DNA of 64,000 nucleotides from Pseudomonas sp. BBP2017 (GTDB taxonomy: Bacteria; Pseudomonadota; Gammaproteobacteria; Pseudomonadales; Pseudomonadaceae), in assembly GCF_003024385.1 (NCBI RefSeq), contig NZ_PVZN01000002.1, positions 248,001-312,000 of the forward strand. Reading direction: 5' to 3'. This document shows positions 16,349 through 24,715 of this stretch, piece by piece. Each line of letters begins with the position of its first letter. Position 1 is the first letter of the stretch. The position numbers were made by a program, and so were the translations under genes. The notes under the pieces were generated by a model, which did not search any database, was not told the origin of the DNA, and saw only the letters and a list, made by a program, of their open reading frames with translations.

Positions 16349-18595
16349 TTAGAACGAAGTGGTGATGGATGCGTAGTAAGCCCGTCCGGCTTCGTTGTAG
16401 GTCAATGCTCCGGCTTCGTCAGAGTTGCCTTCGCGGTACAGACGCTTGTCGAACAGGTTGTTGACCCCGACACGCACACTCAGATGCTTGTTGAATTCGT
16501 AGCCACTGCTGACACCGACCAGCCCATAAGGGTCGACATCTTTTTGCACCTTGGGGTCCAGCGTTTCATTGGCCCGGGCGTTGTAGCTGGGTGCTTCCTG
16601 CTTGCCATAGTAGGTGCCGTTGAGCTGGAACGAGAGTTTGTCGGTGGCATTCCAGTCCAGGGTGGAGTTGACCGTGTATTCGGGGATGATGCTCAGTGGT
16701 TCGCCGGTTTTCTTGTCTTCTGATTCGATCATGTAGGTGAAGTTGGTGTTCCAGTCCAGGCTTGGCGTGAGCGCGATGAACAGGTTGCCTTCCACCCCTT
16801 GTACCACCGCCTTGCCGGTATTCTCCCAGCGCAGGATGCGGCGCCCGTTGGGCAGGCGGAACAAGGTCTGGTTACCCGCCTCGATCTTGTTCTTGTAGTC
16901 GTTACGGAAGTAGGTGGCGCTGGTGCGCCAGCTGCCCTTGTCATAAGCCAGGCCCAGCTCTTTGTTGATGCTGGTTTCCGGGTCGAGGTTGGCGTTGCCC
17001 AGCAAGTAGCAGCCGCCTTCGTTGACTTCGCTGGAGTTGCAGCCACCGCCACGACTGTAGAGCAGGTAGTTGGGGTTGGCCTGGTACAGGTTCGGGGTCT
17101 TGTAGGCGCGGGCGATACCGCCCTTGACGCTCAAGGCCTCGGTGATCTGCTGCGAGGCGTTGAGGCTCGGGCTCCAGTTGCTGCCGAAGTCCTCGTGATG
17201 GTCGTAGCGCAGGCCGGGGGTGACGATGGTGTTGGCGCCGACTTCGATGTTGTCTTCGGCGTACAGGGCAAAGCTGCGTGCAGTGGATTTGGTCTGGGTA
17301 CGGTCGAAGCCTGGCAGTTCGGCGCCTGGGTCATAGCTTTGCGGGCGCAACGAGCCTGGGTCGTTGAGCGACTCATAAAGGTATTCGCCGCCCAGGGTCA
17401 GCACTTGCTCAAGGCCGACGCTCAGCGGCAGGTTGACCTCGCCCGTGGCGCGGGTGTTGCGCAGGCGTGATTCAAAGCGCCCGGCGCTGTCTGAGGGTGC
17501 ACCTTCACCCCAGCCGGCCAGGCCTTCATTGAGGCGGTCGTTACGGGTCAGGTCGTAGGACAGTGATGCGGTCGAGGTGCCCCAGTCATAGTCGCCGCGA
17601 TGGGTCGCGGCGAAACTGGAGCGCTGCATGACGTTGGTTTCCTTGCCGACTTGGCTTTCGACGAATTCGCCACCGGCGTTGAGCATGGTGTCACCGGCGA
17701 AAATGTTGCCCTGGCGACTGTAACTTGATTCCAGGTCGAGCGTGTTGGCCGGATCTATCCTCCAGCTCAGCATGCCGTTGATGTCCTTGTTGCGCACACC
17801 TTCACGGCCGGCCATCAATGATTCTTCATAGGCCTGGTGCGCCGAGTTGATTTTCATGTCATCGGCATCAGTCTTGTTCAGGTTGCCATAGACGCGAAAG
17901 ATCAGGCTGTCGGTCAGCGGCCCGCTGAGGCTGAAGTTGATACGCTTGCCGGTGCCCTCGGCATCGTCCTCGGGGAGCATGGTGTACAGGGTCATGGAAC
18001 CGCGCAGGTCCTCGGTCGGGCGTTTGGTGATGATGTTCACCACACCGCCCATGGCCCCGGAACCATACCGGGCGGCAGCCGGGCCGCGAAGGATCTCGAT
18101 GCGTTCGACTTCCTCGGCGGGTACCCAGTTGGTTTCGCCGCGGGTGTCGCGGTCGCCGCTCCAGCCATAACGCACGGCATTGCGCGAGGTGGAAGGCTTG
18201 CCGTCGATCAGGATCAAGGTGTTTTCCGGGCCCATGCCGCGCAAATCGATCTGACGGTTGTTGCCGCGCGCACCGCTGCTGCTGTTACCAGTGAGGTTGA
18301 CTCCGGGTTCGCGGCGGATGATGTCGGAGAGGTCGTTGACTGGCGGGCGCTTCTTGATGTCTTCAGCTGTGATGATCGACACGCCGGGGGCTTGTTTGAG
18401 CTCCTCTTCGGCGGTCCCCAGCACTTTGGTGTTCTCCAGTTCGATGGCCTGGCGAGTGCCCGCGACCGGCAAGTCGGTGGGCTGGATCTGCACTTCATCG
18501 GGTTGCAGTTGCAGGGGAGCGGCGGTGAGAGTCGAGGAGCCCAGTGTTGCCAGCAGGGCAATACTCAAGGGGCTGAGGTTGAAGCGCGACGCCAT
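16349..18595 (-). CDS. TonB-dependent outer-membrane receptor for catecholate siderophores (PfeA/FepA-like)
   Basis: This 748-aa iron-siderophore receptor has a signal peptide (about 1-26), then a plug domain (about 60-200) with the TonB-box region and the blocks ITAEDIKKRPPVNDLSDIIR, GNNRQIDLRGMGPENTLILI and RIEILRGPAAARYGSGAMGG. A 22-strand barrel ends in the classical terminal Phe (YYASITTSF). The plug wording and WVPAEEVERIEIL are close to FepA/PfeA/PirA enterobactin receptors; the exact ligand is inference. I chose the ATG at 18595 with an AGGAG upstream rather than the TTG at 18616. A Fur box lies 66 bases upstream, so iron repression is expected. Confidence 0.93.
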   Translation of the reverse strand: MASRFNLSPLSIALLATLGSSTLTAAPLQLQPDEVQIQPTDLPVAGTRQAIELENTKVLGTAEEELKQAPGVSIITAEDIKKRPPVNDLSDIIRREPGVNLTGNSSSGARGNNRQIDLRGMGPENTLILIDGKPSTSRNAVRYGWSGDRDTRGETNWVPAEEVERIEILRGPAAARYGSGAMGGVVNIITKRPTEDLRGSMTLYTMLPEDDAEGTGKRINFSLSGPLTDSLIFRVYGNLNKTDADDMKINSAHQAYEESLMAGREGVRNKDINGMLSWRIDPANTLDLESSYSRQGNIFAGDTMLNAGGEFVESQVGKETNVMQRSSFAATHRGDYDWGTSTASLSYDLTRNDRLNEGLAGWGEGAPSDSAGRFESRLRNTRATGEVNLPLSVGLEQVLTLGGEYLYESLNDPGSLRPQSYDPGAELPGFDRTQTKSTARSFALYAEDNIEVGANTIVTPGLRYDHHEDFGSNWSPSLNASQQITEALSVKGGIARAYKTPNLYQANPNYLLYSRGGGCNSSEVNEGGCYLLGNANLDPETSINKELGLAYDKGSWRTSATYFRNDYKNKIEAGNQTLFRLPNGRRILRWENTGKAVVQGVEGNLFIALTPSLDWNTNFTYMIESEDKKTGEPLSIIPEYTVNSTLDWNATDKLSFQLNGTYYGKQEAPSYNARANETLDPKVQKDVDPYGLVGVSSGYEFNKHLSVRVGVNNLFDKRLYREGNSDEAGALTYNEAGRAYYASITTSF

Positions 18596-18660
18596 GTCAA
18601 ATGTCTCCTTGAACAAAGGGTGAGCGGGGCCTGGGACTGACAGGTCTCGCTCAAGGCGTC

Positions 18661-18679
18661 GATAATGATAAGGATTAGC
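18661..18679. promoter_or_regulatory. Fur box upstream of the siderophore receptor
   Basis: GATAATGATAAGGATTAGC matches 16 of 19 positions of the Fur consensus (GATAATGATAATCATTATC). It is followed by a further ATTAGCAT half-site, giving the overlapping hexamer pattern usual for Fur targets. It lies upstream of the receptor's ATG on the minus strand. Confidence 0.85.
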
Positions 18680-18790
18680 ATTAGCATGTAAAGCGTTCAG
18701 GCGGAAAATAAAATATTAACGAGTCGCAGTCAAAGGCTCTGAATCAAGGGTTCTGGCGGTGAGGGGTGGGTTGACAGGGGCTAGGGGAGA

Positions 18791-18828
18791 GGAAAAAGGA
18801 CCGCAGTCACCCCCATCGGTAACTGCGG
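18791..18828 (-). terminator. Rho-independent terminator of the curli operon
   Basis: Read on the minus strand, CCGCAGTTACC and GGTGACTGCGG form an 11-bp stem (one G-U pair) with loop GATGGG, followed by TCCTTTTT. It lies about 80 bases after the csgA stop and ends the operon before the Fur-regulated receptor gene. Confidence 0.85.
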
Positions 18829-18909
18829 CCAAGCGGGAAAATCCAGTGAGGGCTATCGCCGGGCAAGGCGAGTCGTCGCACCCGCCGTTTCCACAAGCCT
18901 GCGCTGAAG

Positions 18910-20355
18910 CTATTGCTGCAACACCGTGGCCTGGTTGCCGTAACCGTACTGCTGGACGGTCGCGTTCATGCTTGCGCCGCTCTGGTCGACCGTTGCCTGG
19001 TTGTAGGAACCACCCTGGGTCACGTAGGCGACGTTGACGCCATCAGCCTGTTTGATGACGGCACTGTTGTTGTCACCGTACAGTTGCCAGGTGGAGCTCT
19101 GGTTGCCACTGCCGGATTGCTCCAGCTTGATGCTGTTGCTCTCGCCTGCACTGGAACCTGTGGCGTAGTTGGTGGTGCCGCGCTGATCGGCGATCAGCAG
19201 GTTGTCAGTGCCGTTCTGTTCAAAGTACAGCTCGTTGTTGCTGTCGACCTGGGTCACTTCGGCGGTGTTGTCGGTGCCGTACTGGTTCAACTGGGCCCGT
19301 TGCGCGACGTCCTTCTGGGTCAGGTTGGCACTGTTGCCGCTGCCGCTTTGGGTGATCAGCGCAGTCTGGCTGGTGCCGAACTGGCCACCGGCTTTATCGC
19401 CTTTCCAGTTGCTGGCCAGGACCTTGTTGCCATCGCCGCTGGAACTGACCTCCAGCACATGGCTGTCGCCGGTCTGGTAGGTGAAGCTGATGTTGCCGTT
19501 ACCTGACTGTGCCAGGGTCGCCAGCGAACCTGTCGATTCGTACTGGTCGGCATAGAGGGCGTTGAGGCTGCCACCCTGGAAGACGCTGACAGTGTTGTTG
19601 CCGCCGAAGCTTTGGTCGATAACACCTTCGTTGGTCAGGCCGTGCTGGGTCAGGGTGGCGTGGCTGCCGGCCTGGGTGTCCTGCCAGACTTCGGTGGAGT
19701 TGCCGGTGCCGTTCTGGGTAATGGTGACGGTACCGCCTTGACCTTCGCGCTGGTCGCCATAGGCCCAGTTGCTGGTACCGGTTTGATAGATGCCAATCTG
19801 GCCGTCGCTGTGGTTGATGTGTTCGGCGGCGCTGTAGTTGTCGACACCGCTCTGGATACTCAAGGCGTTGTTGGCGCCGCCGCTGTTCAGTTGCTCGACG
19901 AATGCACGGTTATCGTCACCGTACTGCACCGTAGTGCCGGTGCTGCCGGTCTGGCTGTCCTGGTAGACGAACGAGAAGTTGCCGTTGCCTTCCTGGGTTT
20001 GTTCGGCCTGGTTTTCGGTACCCAGGGACTGGCTGGCATGGGTGTTGTTCAGGGAACCGGCCGATTGCTGCTTGATCTGGCTGCCATACTCGAACAGCTG
20101 TTCGGCGTAGCCTGCGTTGTAGTCACCAACAGTGCTCTGCTGGATTTTGCTGTTGCCACCTTCCTGCTTGGCGGCGTGGTTATTACCCAGGCCGACCTGA
20201 TCCTGGGTGGTAACACTTAACGCGGCGGCGGTCTGTTTGACCTCAGCGATGTTCTCGGTACCGGACTGGTTCTGGGTCGACTGGCTTTCGTTAGCCATCG
20301 CCTGGCCAGCAAGGCACAGAACAATGGCGGCGCTTAAGGGAGCGAGCTTGAACAT
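18910..20355 (-). CDS. csgA: major curlin subunit, greatly expanded CsgA-like amyloid
   Basis: This is a 481-aa secreted amyloid subunit; the E. coli CsgA is about 150 aa. A signal peptide (about 1-21, LCLAGQAMA) is followed by around 20 repeats, recognisable from Gln/Asn-Gly spacing as in SGNGNISFTYQ, QSGSGNSANLTQ, QYGTDNTAEVTQ and QYGYGNQATVLQQ at the very end. The repeats are imperfect, with aromatic residues (WAYGDQ, FSFVYQD, LYADQ) placed where strands would stack. The start follows CTGGAGG by seven bases. It lies 17 bases after csgB, last in a four-gene operon, with a terminator behind. No CsgC/E/F/G gene is in the window, so export machinery must be elsewhere. Confidence 0.92.
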   Translation of the reverse strand: MFKLAPLSAAIVLCLAGQAMANESQSTQNQSGTENIAEVKQTAAALSVTTQDQVGLGNNHAAKQEGGNSKIQQSTVGDYNAGYAEQLFEYGSQIKQQSAGSLNNTHASQSLGTENQAEQTQEGNGNFSFVYQDSQTGSTGTTVQYGDDNRAFVEQLNSGGANNALSIQSGVDNYSAAEHINHSDGQIGIYQTGTSNWAYGDQREGQGGTVTITQNGTGNSTEVWQDTQAGSHATLTQHGLTNEGVIDQSFGGNNTVSVFQGGSLNALYADQYESTGSLATLAQSGNGNISFTYQTGDSHVLEVSSSGDGNKVLASNWKGDKAGGQFGTSQTALITQSGSGNSANLTQKDVAQRAQLNQYGTDNTAEVTQVDSNNELYFEQNGTDNLLIADQRGTTNYATGSSAGESNSIKLEQSGSGNQSSTWQLYGDNNSAVIKQADGVNVAYVTQGGSYNQATVDQSGASMNATVQQYGYGNQATVLQQ

Positions 20356-20372
20356 GGTGGTGCCTCCAGGTT

Positions 20373-20846
20373 TTAACGGTATTGGTTGACGTGCACGCGC
20401 TGACCGTTGCCGGCCTGGACCACCGAGCTTTGCAGCCCGGTGCCGGCCTGGACGATGCTGGCGCTATTGCTGTTGCCGTATTGCTCGATGTTCGCGCGGT
20501 TGTTGCTGCCGCTCTGAGCAATTGAGGCGCTGTTGCCATAGCCTTGTTGATTGATGGTCGCCATCAGGTCGTTGCCTTGTTGCAGGATGTACGCCTCCTG
20601 CGCGCCGCCTGACTGCACGATGCGGCCCAGCAGGGCCTGACCGTCCTGGCCGATGGCGGCGCGGTTGGCTTGACCGTGCTGCTCGATCTGCGCCTGCTGT
20701 CCGGCGCTGACGGGCAGCGGTTGCATCGACAGCGGTTCACCCAGGTCGCCGCCGGGGCCGAGGTCGGCGTTGTCCATCAAGTCGTCGGCCAGGGCGGCCT
20801 GACCGAGCAGGGTCAGGCACAGCAGTAACGTGGTCAGGCGCGCCAT
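20373..20846 (-). CDS. csgB: minor curlin / nucleator CsgB-like protein
   Basis: This 157-aa secreted protein has a signal peptide (MARLTTLLLCLTLLGQAALA). A short acidic linker (DDLMDNADLGPGGDLGEPLS) and about five curlin repeats follow (QQGYGNSASIAQSGSNNRAN, QYGNSNSASIVQ, ending VHVNQYR). Size, repeat number and position just ahead of csgA fit the surface nucleator that templates CsgA fibres. Two ATGs compete: the one at 20852 is only two bases from the AGGAG, so I take 20846. It follows the large Ig-domain protein by 18 bases in the same operon. Confidence 0.9.
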   Translation of the reverse strand: MARLTTLLLCLTLLGQAALADDLMDNADLGPGGDLGEPLSMQPLPVSAGQQAQIEQHGQANRAAIGQDGQALLGRIVQSGGAQEAYILQQGNDLMATINQQGYGNSASIAQSGSNNRANIEQYGNSNSASIVQAGTGLQSSVVQAGNGQRVHVNQYR

Positions 20847-20864
20847 GGTCATTTCTCCTGCGTT

Positions 20865-23096
20865 CTACCGCACGGTAACCGGCACGGTACGGACAGTGCC
20901 CTGGCTGGTGCGGATGGTCGCCGACGGTGCTGCGGTCGGGATCAATGTGGTGCTGTTGCTCACCGTCAACCGCCAGCGTCCGGTCAGCGGTACTGTGGTA
21001 CTGCCCAGGGTGACCAGCCCGCTGGGGGTGGTGACCTGCACGGTGACGGTGTTACCGGTGGTCACCGACGAAGTGCCGGAGAGGTCCCAGTTGAAGCGGT
21101 TGTTGGAGCGCGCGGTGACGGTCGCGGTGGTGACAGTGAACGTCTCTGCCGCCGGCCGTGGCGAGACCTGCACCGTCACGGTGGCAGGCGCCGACAGGGC
21201 CCCGAGGTTATCGCGGGCGATGTAGGTGAAGCTGGTGGTGAACGTCGCTGTGACCGTCGCCGGTGGGGTGTAGGTGACCAGGTTGCCATCGGTGCTCACC
21301 GTGCCGCGCCCGTCGACAGGTTGCGACACGCTGGCGATCGACAGGGGGGTGTTGCCTTCCGGATCGCTGTCGTTGAGCAGGACGTTGATCGGCAGGGCGA
21401 CACCCAAGGTTGCAGCGCTATCGTTGACGACCGTTGGCGCCTGGTTCGGAGCGACGTTGATGGTCACCGTGGTCACCTCTGACTTCAGCCCTTTGTTGTC
21501 CTGGGCCCGGTAGGTGAAGGTTGCCACCATCGGTGCATTGACCACCGGCGGTGGGGTGTAGAGCACGGCAGCGCTGCCGCTGAGAGCGACGCTGCCTTGA
21601 TCCGCAGCGGGTTGGGTAAGGTCGGCGATGCTCAGCGGCACGTTGTTGTCCGGGTCGCTGTCATTGCTCACCAGGTTCAAGGTCAGCGGCACGCCGAAGC
21701 TGGTGCTGCCCTGGTCCGCTTGCGCCACCGGTGCCTGGTTCTCGGCCTCGACCGGCGCATTGCCGACAATCACCACCGCTTCGGTATCACTGCCCCCGGC
21801 GGCGGATTTGATCGTGACACTGGCTGGAGGTTGTGGCAGATCGTTGACCGTCAGGGTTTGCACAGTGCCGGACTTGGACAGGCGGCCATAGCCCTGGGCG
21901 ACCAGATCGGGCACCTGCACTTCGTCACTGGAGCTGGCTTCGATACGCAAGCGCTTGTTAGCCCAGTCGTAGCGCGCAGTGGTGACTTTGACCACATCGC
22001 TGAGCTTGCGCGACAGCGCGGTGGGACGAGTCGCTCCGCTAGGGTCGGTGGCAGTGACCACGATCACCGGCGGTGGCGCAGCGCTGCTCAGGTGGTTGGC
22101 AAAGAACAGACCATTATTGTCGGCCAGCAGGTTGAACTGGCAAGGCGAAGGCGGGGTGCCGGGAACCAGGGCCAGGGTTTCGCGGAAACACAGGGTGGCA
22201 TTGTTCGGTGCCTTGGCAAATACCTCTACCCGGGTACCGTCTGCAGTACGCCGATAGCTGGCACGCTCCAGCTCTGCGGGGGTCTGTTCACGGGCATCGA
22301 GGACTTTGCCGGACACAGTGAAGAGGTCGGTGCGGATGGTGCCGGCCGGCCCGTTGATCTCCACATAGTTGGTGTCGAACGGACTGCCGATAACCGCTTC
22401 GGTGATGTTCGGGTCGCCGATGAACGTTTCGCTGGCGCCGGTATCCGGGTTGATCTCGGTGTAAGGCCCCCCCACACCGCGCAGGAACGGCCCCAGGGCG
22501 CCGTTGAGCGCACCGCTGAAATCGCCTGGGGCACCGATACCGATGTCACGGGTGATGTTGATCGCTCGCCGTCCGGGTGTAGTGACGTTGACGGTCTCGA
22601 CACCATAGGGGTGGGTGATCACGTAAGTGCCAGCCTGGGGCACCGAGACGCGGATGCGGATACGCGCAAAGCTTTGCTGATCGCCGTCGACGGGGTTCTC
22701 GCTGGCAAATGCCGCTTCGATACCGGCGACATAGACGTCCAGTTCATAGCCGTTGTTGCCCACGGCTGGAATCGATGTTTCAGCCAGGTACCAGAACATC
22801 TCTGGCGGCCAGTTGTCCGGGAACACCAGGGGCAGTGCATCGTCATAGATGCCAGGTTCAGGCAGCAGCGTACACATATAGGCCGGTGGCACCGACACGG
22901 GCACCCGTGAACTTGCCGCCCTTGACTGGCAAAGTTCCATGGACAGGTCATTGTGGTCCTGGTACCACATTGGGTAGCGCCCGGTGGCCAGGGTGTAGGG
23001 GCCCGGATCGACCGCTTTGAGGCCGGCCCAGGCAGTGCCGGCCAGCGAGAGGGAAAGCCCGGCTGCGCAGAGCGCCAGGCGTGGCCAGTTATTCAT
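20865..23096 (-). CDS. secreted curli-operon protein with conserved N-terminal domain and tandem Ig-like repeats
   Basis: This 743-aa protein has no function I can name. It has a signal peptide (LALCAAGLSLSLAGTAWA), then an N-terminal module of about 300 residues shared with the gene upstream. That module has VDPGPYTLATGRYPMWYQD, paired Cys in ELCQSRAASSRV and YMCTL, THPYGVETVNV, and FLRGVGGPYTEINPDTGAS. About residues 470-650 hold two Ig/cadherin-like repeats of the NQAPxxxxD...LLNDSDPEGNTPL type, found in surface adhesins. A last beta-rich domain follows to the end. I prefer the ATG at 23096 (AGGAGG before it) to the one at 23135, which overlaps the upstream stop. It sits directly before csgB, so a role in curli anchoring, assembly or surface display is a fair inference. 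Confidence 0.82.
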   Translation of the reverse strand: MNNWPRLALCAAGLSLSLAGTAWAGLKAVDPGPYTLATGRYPMWYQDHNDLSMELCQSRAASSRVPVSVPPAYMCTLLPEPGIYDDALPLVFPDNWPPEMFWYLAETSIPAVGNNGYELDVYVAGIEAAFASENPVDGDQQSFARIRIRVSVPQAGTYVITHPYGVETVNVTTPGRRAINITRDIGIGAPGDFSGALNGALGPFLRGVGGPYTEINPDTGASETFIGDPNITEAVIGSPFDTNYVEINGPAGTIRTDLFTVSGKVLDAREQTPAELERASYRRTADGTRVEVFAKAPNNATLCFRETLALVPGTPPSPCQFNLLADNNGLFFANHLSSAAPPPVIVVTATDPSGATRPTALSRKLSDVVKVTTARYDWANKRLRIEASSSDEVQVPDLVAQGYGRLSKSGTVQTLTVNDLPQPPASVTIKSAAGGSDTEAVVIVGNAPVEAENQAPVAQADQGSTSFGVPLTLNLVSNDSDPDNNVPLSIADLTQPAADQGSVALSGSAAVLYTPPPVVNAPMVATFTYRAQDNKGLKSEVTTVTINVAPNQAPTVVNDSAATLGVALPINVLLNDSDPEGNTPLSIASVSQPVDGRGTVSTDGNLVTYTPPATVTATFTTSFTYIARDNLGALSAPATVTVQVSPRPAAETFTVTTATVTARSNNRFNWDLSGTSSVTTGNTVTVQVTTPSGLVTLGSTTVPLTGRWRLTVSNSTTLIPTAAPSATIRTSQGTVRTVPVTVR

Positions 23097-23131
23097 GCTG
23101 CCTCCTGCTACGGGACGTGGCGTGATGATGT

Positions 23132-24478
23132 TCATGGCACGAGCACCACTTCTTCGCTGTCGCTACCGCCATAGGCGCTGGTCACCGTGACCGTGGCCGG
23201 TGGGATTGGCGTTTGCCCGGTGCTGAGCGTCTTGACTGCGCCAGTGCCACTCAAGGTGCCGATGGCAGCGCCATTGCCGGTGGTGGCGCTGAGCACCGGT
23301 GGGCTGGTTTCGTCGCTAGTCGAGGCGACCAGGGTCAGCTCTCCTGAGGCCAGGCTGTACTCGGCACGCTGGATCACTACCAGGTCGGTCAACGGCAGGC
23401 TCAGCGTGGTCGGGGTGCTGCTGGGGATCGCCAACTGGTTGTCGGCGGTTACCTGCAGGTTCAATGGCAGTGCCGGATTGAGTGTCGACTGGCCGTACCA
23501 GGCACCGGTGGTATTGGCTTCGGTGAGGTTCAGCGTCGGGGTCTGGCTGATCAGGGTGGCGGTGCCGGGTGGCGGTGGCGCTTGCACGAAGACATCCTGC
23601 TGGGCGCGCAGGTCGCCGTTTTCGCTCTGGCGCGAGAACGTGCTGCGCTGGGCAATCACCGGCGTTGGCCGCACGACCTCTGAGAGCTTGCCGGAGACCG
23701 AGAACAGCGTGGTGCGCAGGTCCAGGCCATTGGGGCCCTCGATGCGTACGAAGTTGGTGTTGAACGGACTGCCGGTCACCGCTTCATTGAGGTTCGGGTC
23801 GCCGATGTAACGCTCGCTGGCACCGGTTTGCGGATTGGTCTCAGTGTAAGGACCGCCGACACCGCGCAGGAACGGGCCAACATCACCTTTGAGTGCACCG
23901 GTGTAGGTTTGTGGCGAGCCGATGCCGATGTCGCGGGTCATGTTGATTGCCCGCACTCCTCCGGCAGGCACATCGAAGACTTCCACACCGTAAGGGTGGG
24001 TGACGATGTAGGTGCCGGCAGTTGGCACATCGACGCGGATCCGTACCCGGGCGAAGCTGACCTGGTCGCCATCAACGACATCTTCGGCGGCGAAGGCCGC
24101 TTCGATCGCGGTGCCGTAGCTCAAGTCGATGCCGCGGTTGGCGTCGACAATTGTCGCGTCAGCGGTGAACCAGAACGTTTCGTCGGGGTAGTTGGTGGGG
24201 AAGCTGATTGGCTGGGTGTCGTCGAACACCCCAGGCGCCGGGTTCAGTACACACATGTATGACGGCGCGCCGGGAGCGCCGGCCACCCGCGAACTGACAG
24301 CCTTGGACAGGCATAGGTCGAGCACCCGGCCGTGGGTGTCCTGATACCAAGCGGCGAATCCACCAGTTGCCGGCAGGTAAGGGCCGGGGTCTACTTCAAA
24401 CAGCGCGGCCTGAGCCGGCGCTTGAATCAGGCTAGCCAGGATCAGCAAAGCCAATGGGTGGGGCGTTGGACGGTGCAT
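23132..24478 (-). CDS. secreted curli-operon protein, paralogue of the next gene's N-terminal half
   Basis: This 448-aa secreted protein of unknown function leads the curli operon. The signal peptide (LALLILASLIQAPAQA) is followed by the same module as its neighbour: VDPGPYLPATGGFAAWYQD, DLCLSKAVSSRV, YMCVLNPAPGVFDD, FPTNYPDETFWF, THPYGVEVFDV and FLRGVGGPYTETNPQTGAS. The two Cys of the first part are conserved between the paralogues and could form a disulphide. It has only about 130 residues after the shared module and no Ig repeats; both proteins keep a YGGSDSEEVVLV / AGGSDTEAVVIV motif. The ATG at 24478 fits the signal peptide and has AGGGAAG upstream. The stop overlaps the longest possible start of the next gene (ATGA). 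Confidence 0.82.
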   Translation of the reverse strand: MHRPTPHPLALLILASLIQAPAQAALFEVDPGPYLPATGGFAAWYQDTHGRVLDLCLSKAVSSRVAGAPGAPSYMCVLNPAPGVFDDTQPISFPTNYPDETFWFTADATIVDANRGIDLSYGTAIEAAFAAEDVVDGDQVSFARVRIRVDVPTAGTYIVTHPYGVEVFDVPAGGVRAINMTRDIGIGSPQTYTGALKGDVGPFLRGVGGPYTETNPQTGASERYIGDPNLNEAVTGSPFNTNFVRIEGPNGLDLRTTLFSVSGKLSEVVRPTPVIAQRSTFSRQSENGDLRAQQDVFVQAPPPPGTATLISQTPTLNLTEANTTGAWYGQSTLNPALPLNLQVTADNQLAIPSSTPTTLSLPLTDLVVIQRAEYSLASGELTLVASTSDETSPPVLSATTGNGAAIGTLSGTGAVKTLSTGQTPIPPATVTVTSAYGGSDSEEVVLVP

Positions 24479-24675
24479 GAGTCTTCCCTCTTGCAATCGG
24501 GCCCATGGGGTTGGGTCGTCTGCACAGTGCTGGGCAACTTCCATACCAATGTTTTAAAAGCCTTATGGGACGCGCCCTGCAAGGAAATGTCGCGCTGCCC
24601 GAGGCTAGCAATGGCGGGGGCGATGCCCCAGGGTTGGGGGCAATTGGGGCAAGCTTGCGGGGCAAGTGAAGGTAA

Positions 24676-24686
24676 CTGGGCTATAA
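24676..24686 (+). promoter_or_regulatory. CTGGGCTATAA motif before the first NtrB-like kinase
   Basis: CTGGGCTATAA lies 30 bases before the start codon. The same 11 bases recur 35 bases before the second kinase. TATAAC could be a sigma-70 -10 box; I could not place a convincing -35. Confidence 0.5.
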
Positions 24687-24715
24687 CCTAAGAAGTCATT
24701 TGCCAGGAGTTCGCG

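Noticed and set aside
21597..22910. 437-codon plus-strand frame opposite the Ig-repeat protein
   Set aside because: It is an antisense shadow in a GC-rich gene. The minus-strand product has a signal peptide and known repeats.
24566..24580. GG-N10-GC pattern (TGGGACGCGCCCTGC) as a sigma-54 promoter before the kinase genes
   Set aside because: The -12 part reads CTGC instead of TTGC, and it lies more than 130 bases from the start codon. The match is too weak.
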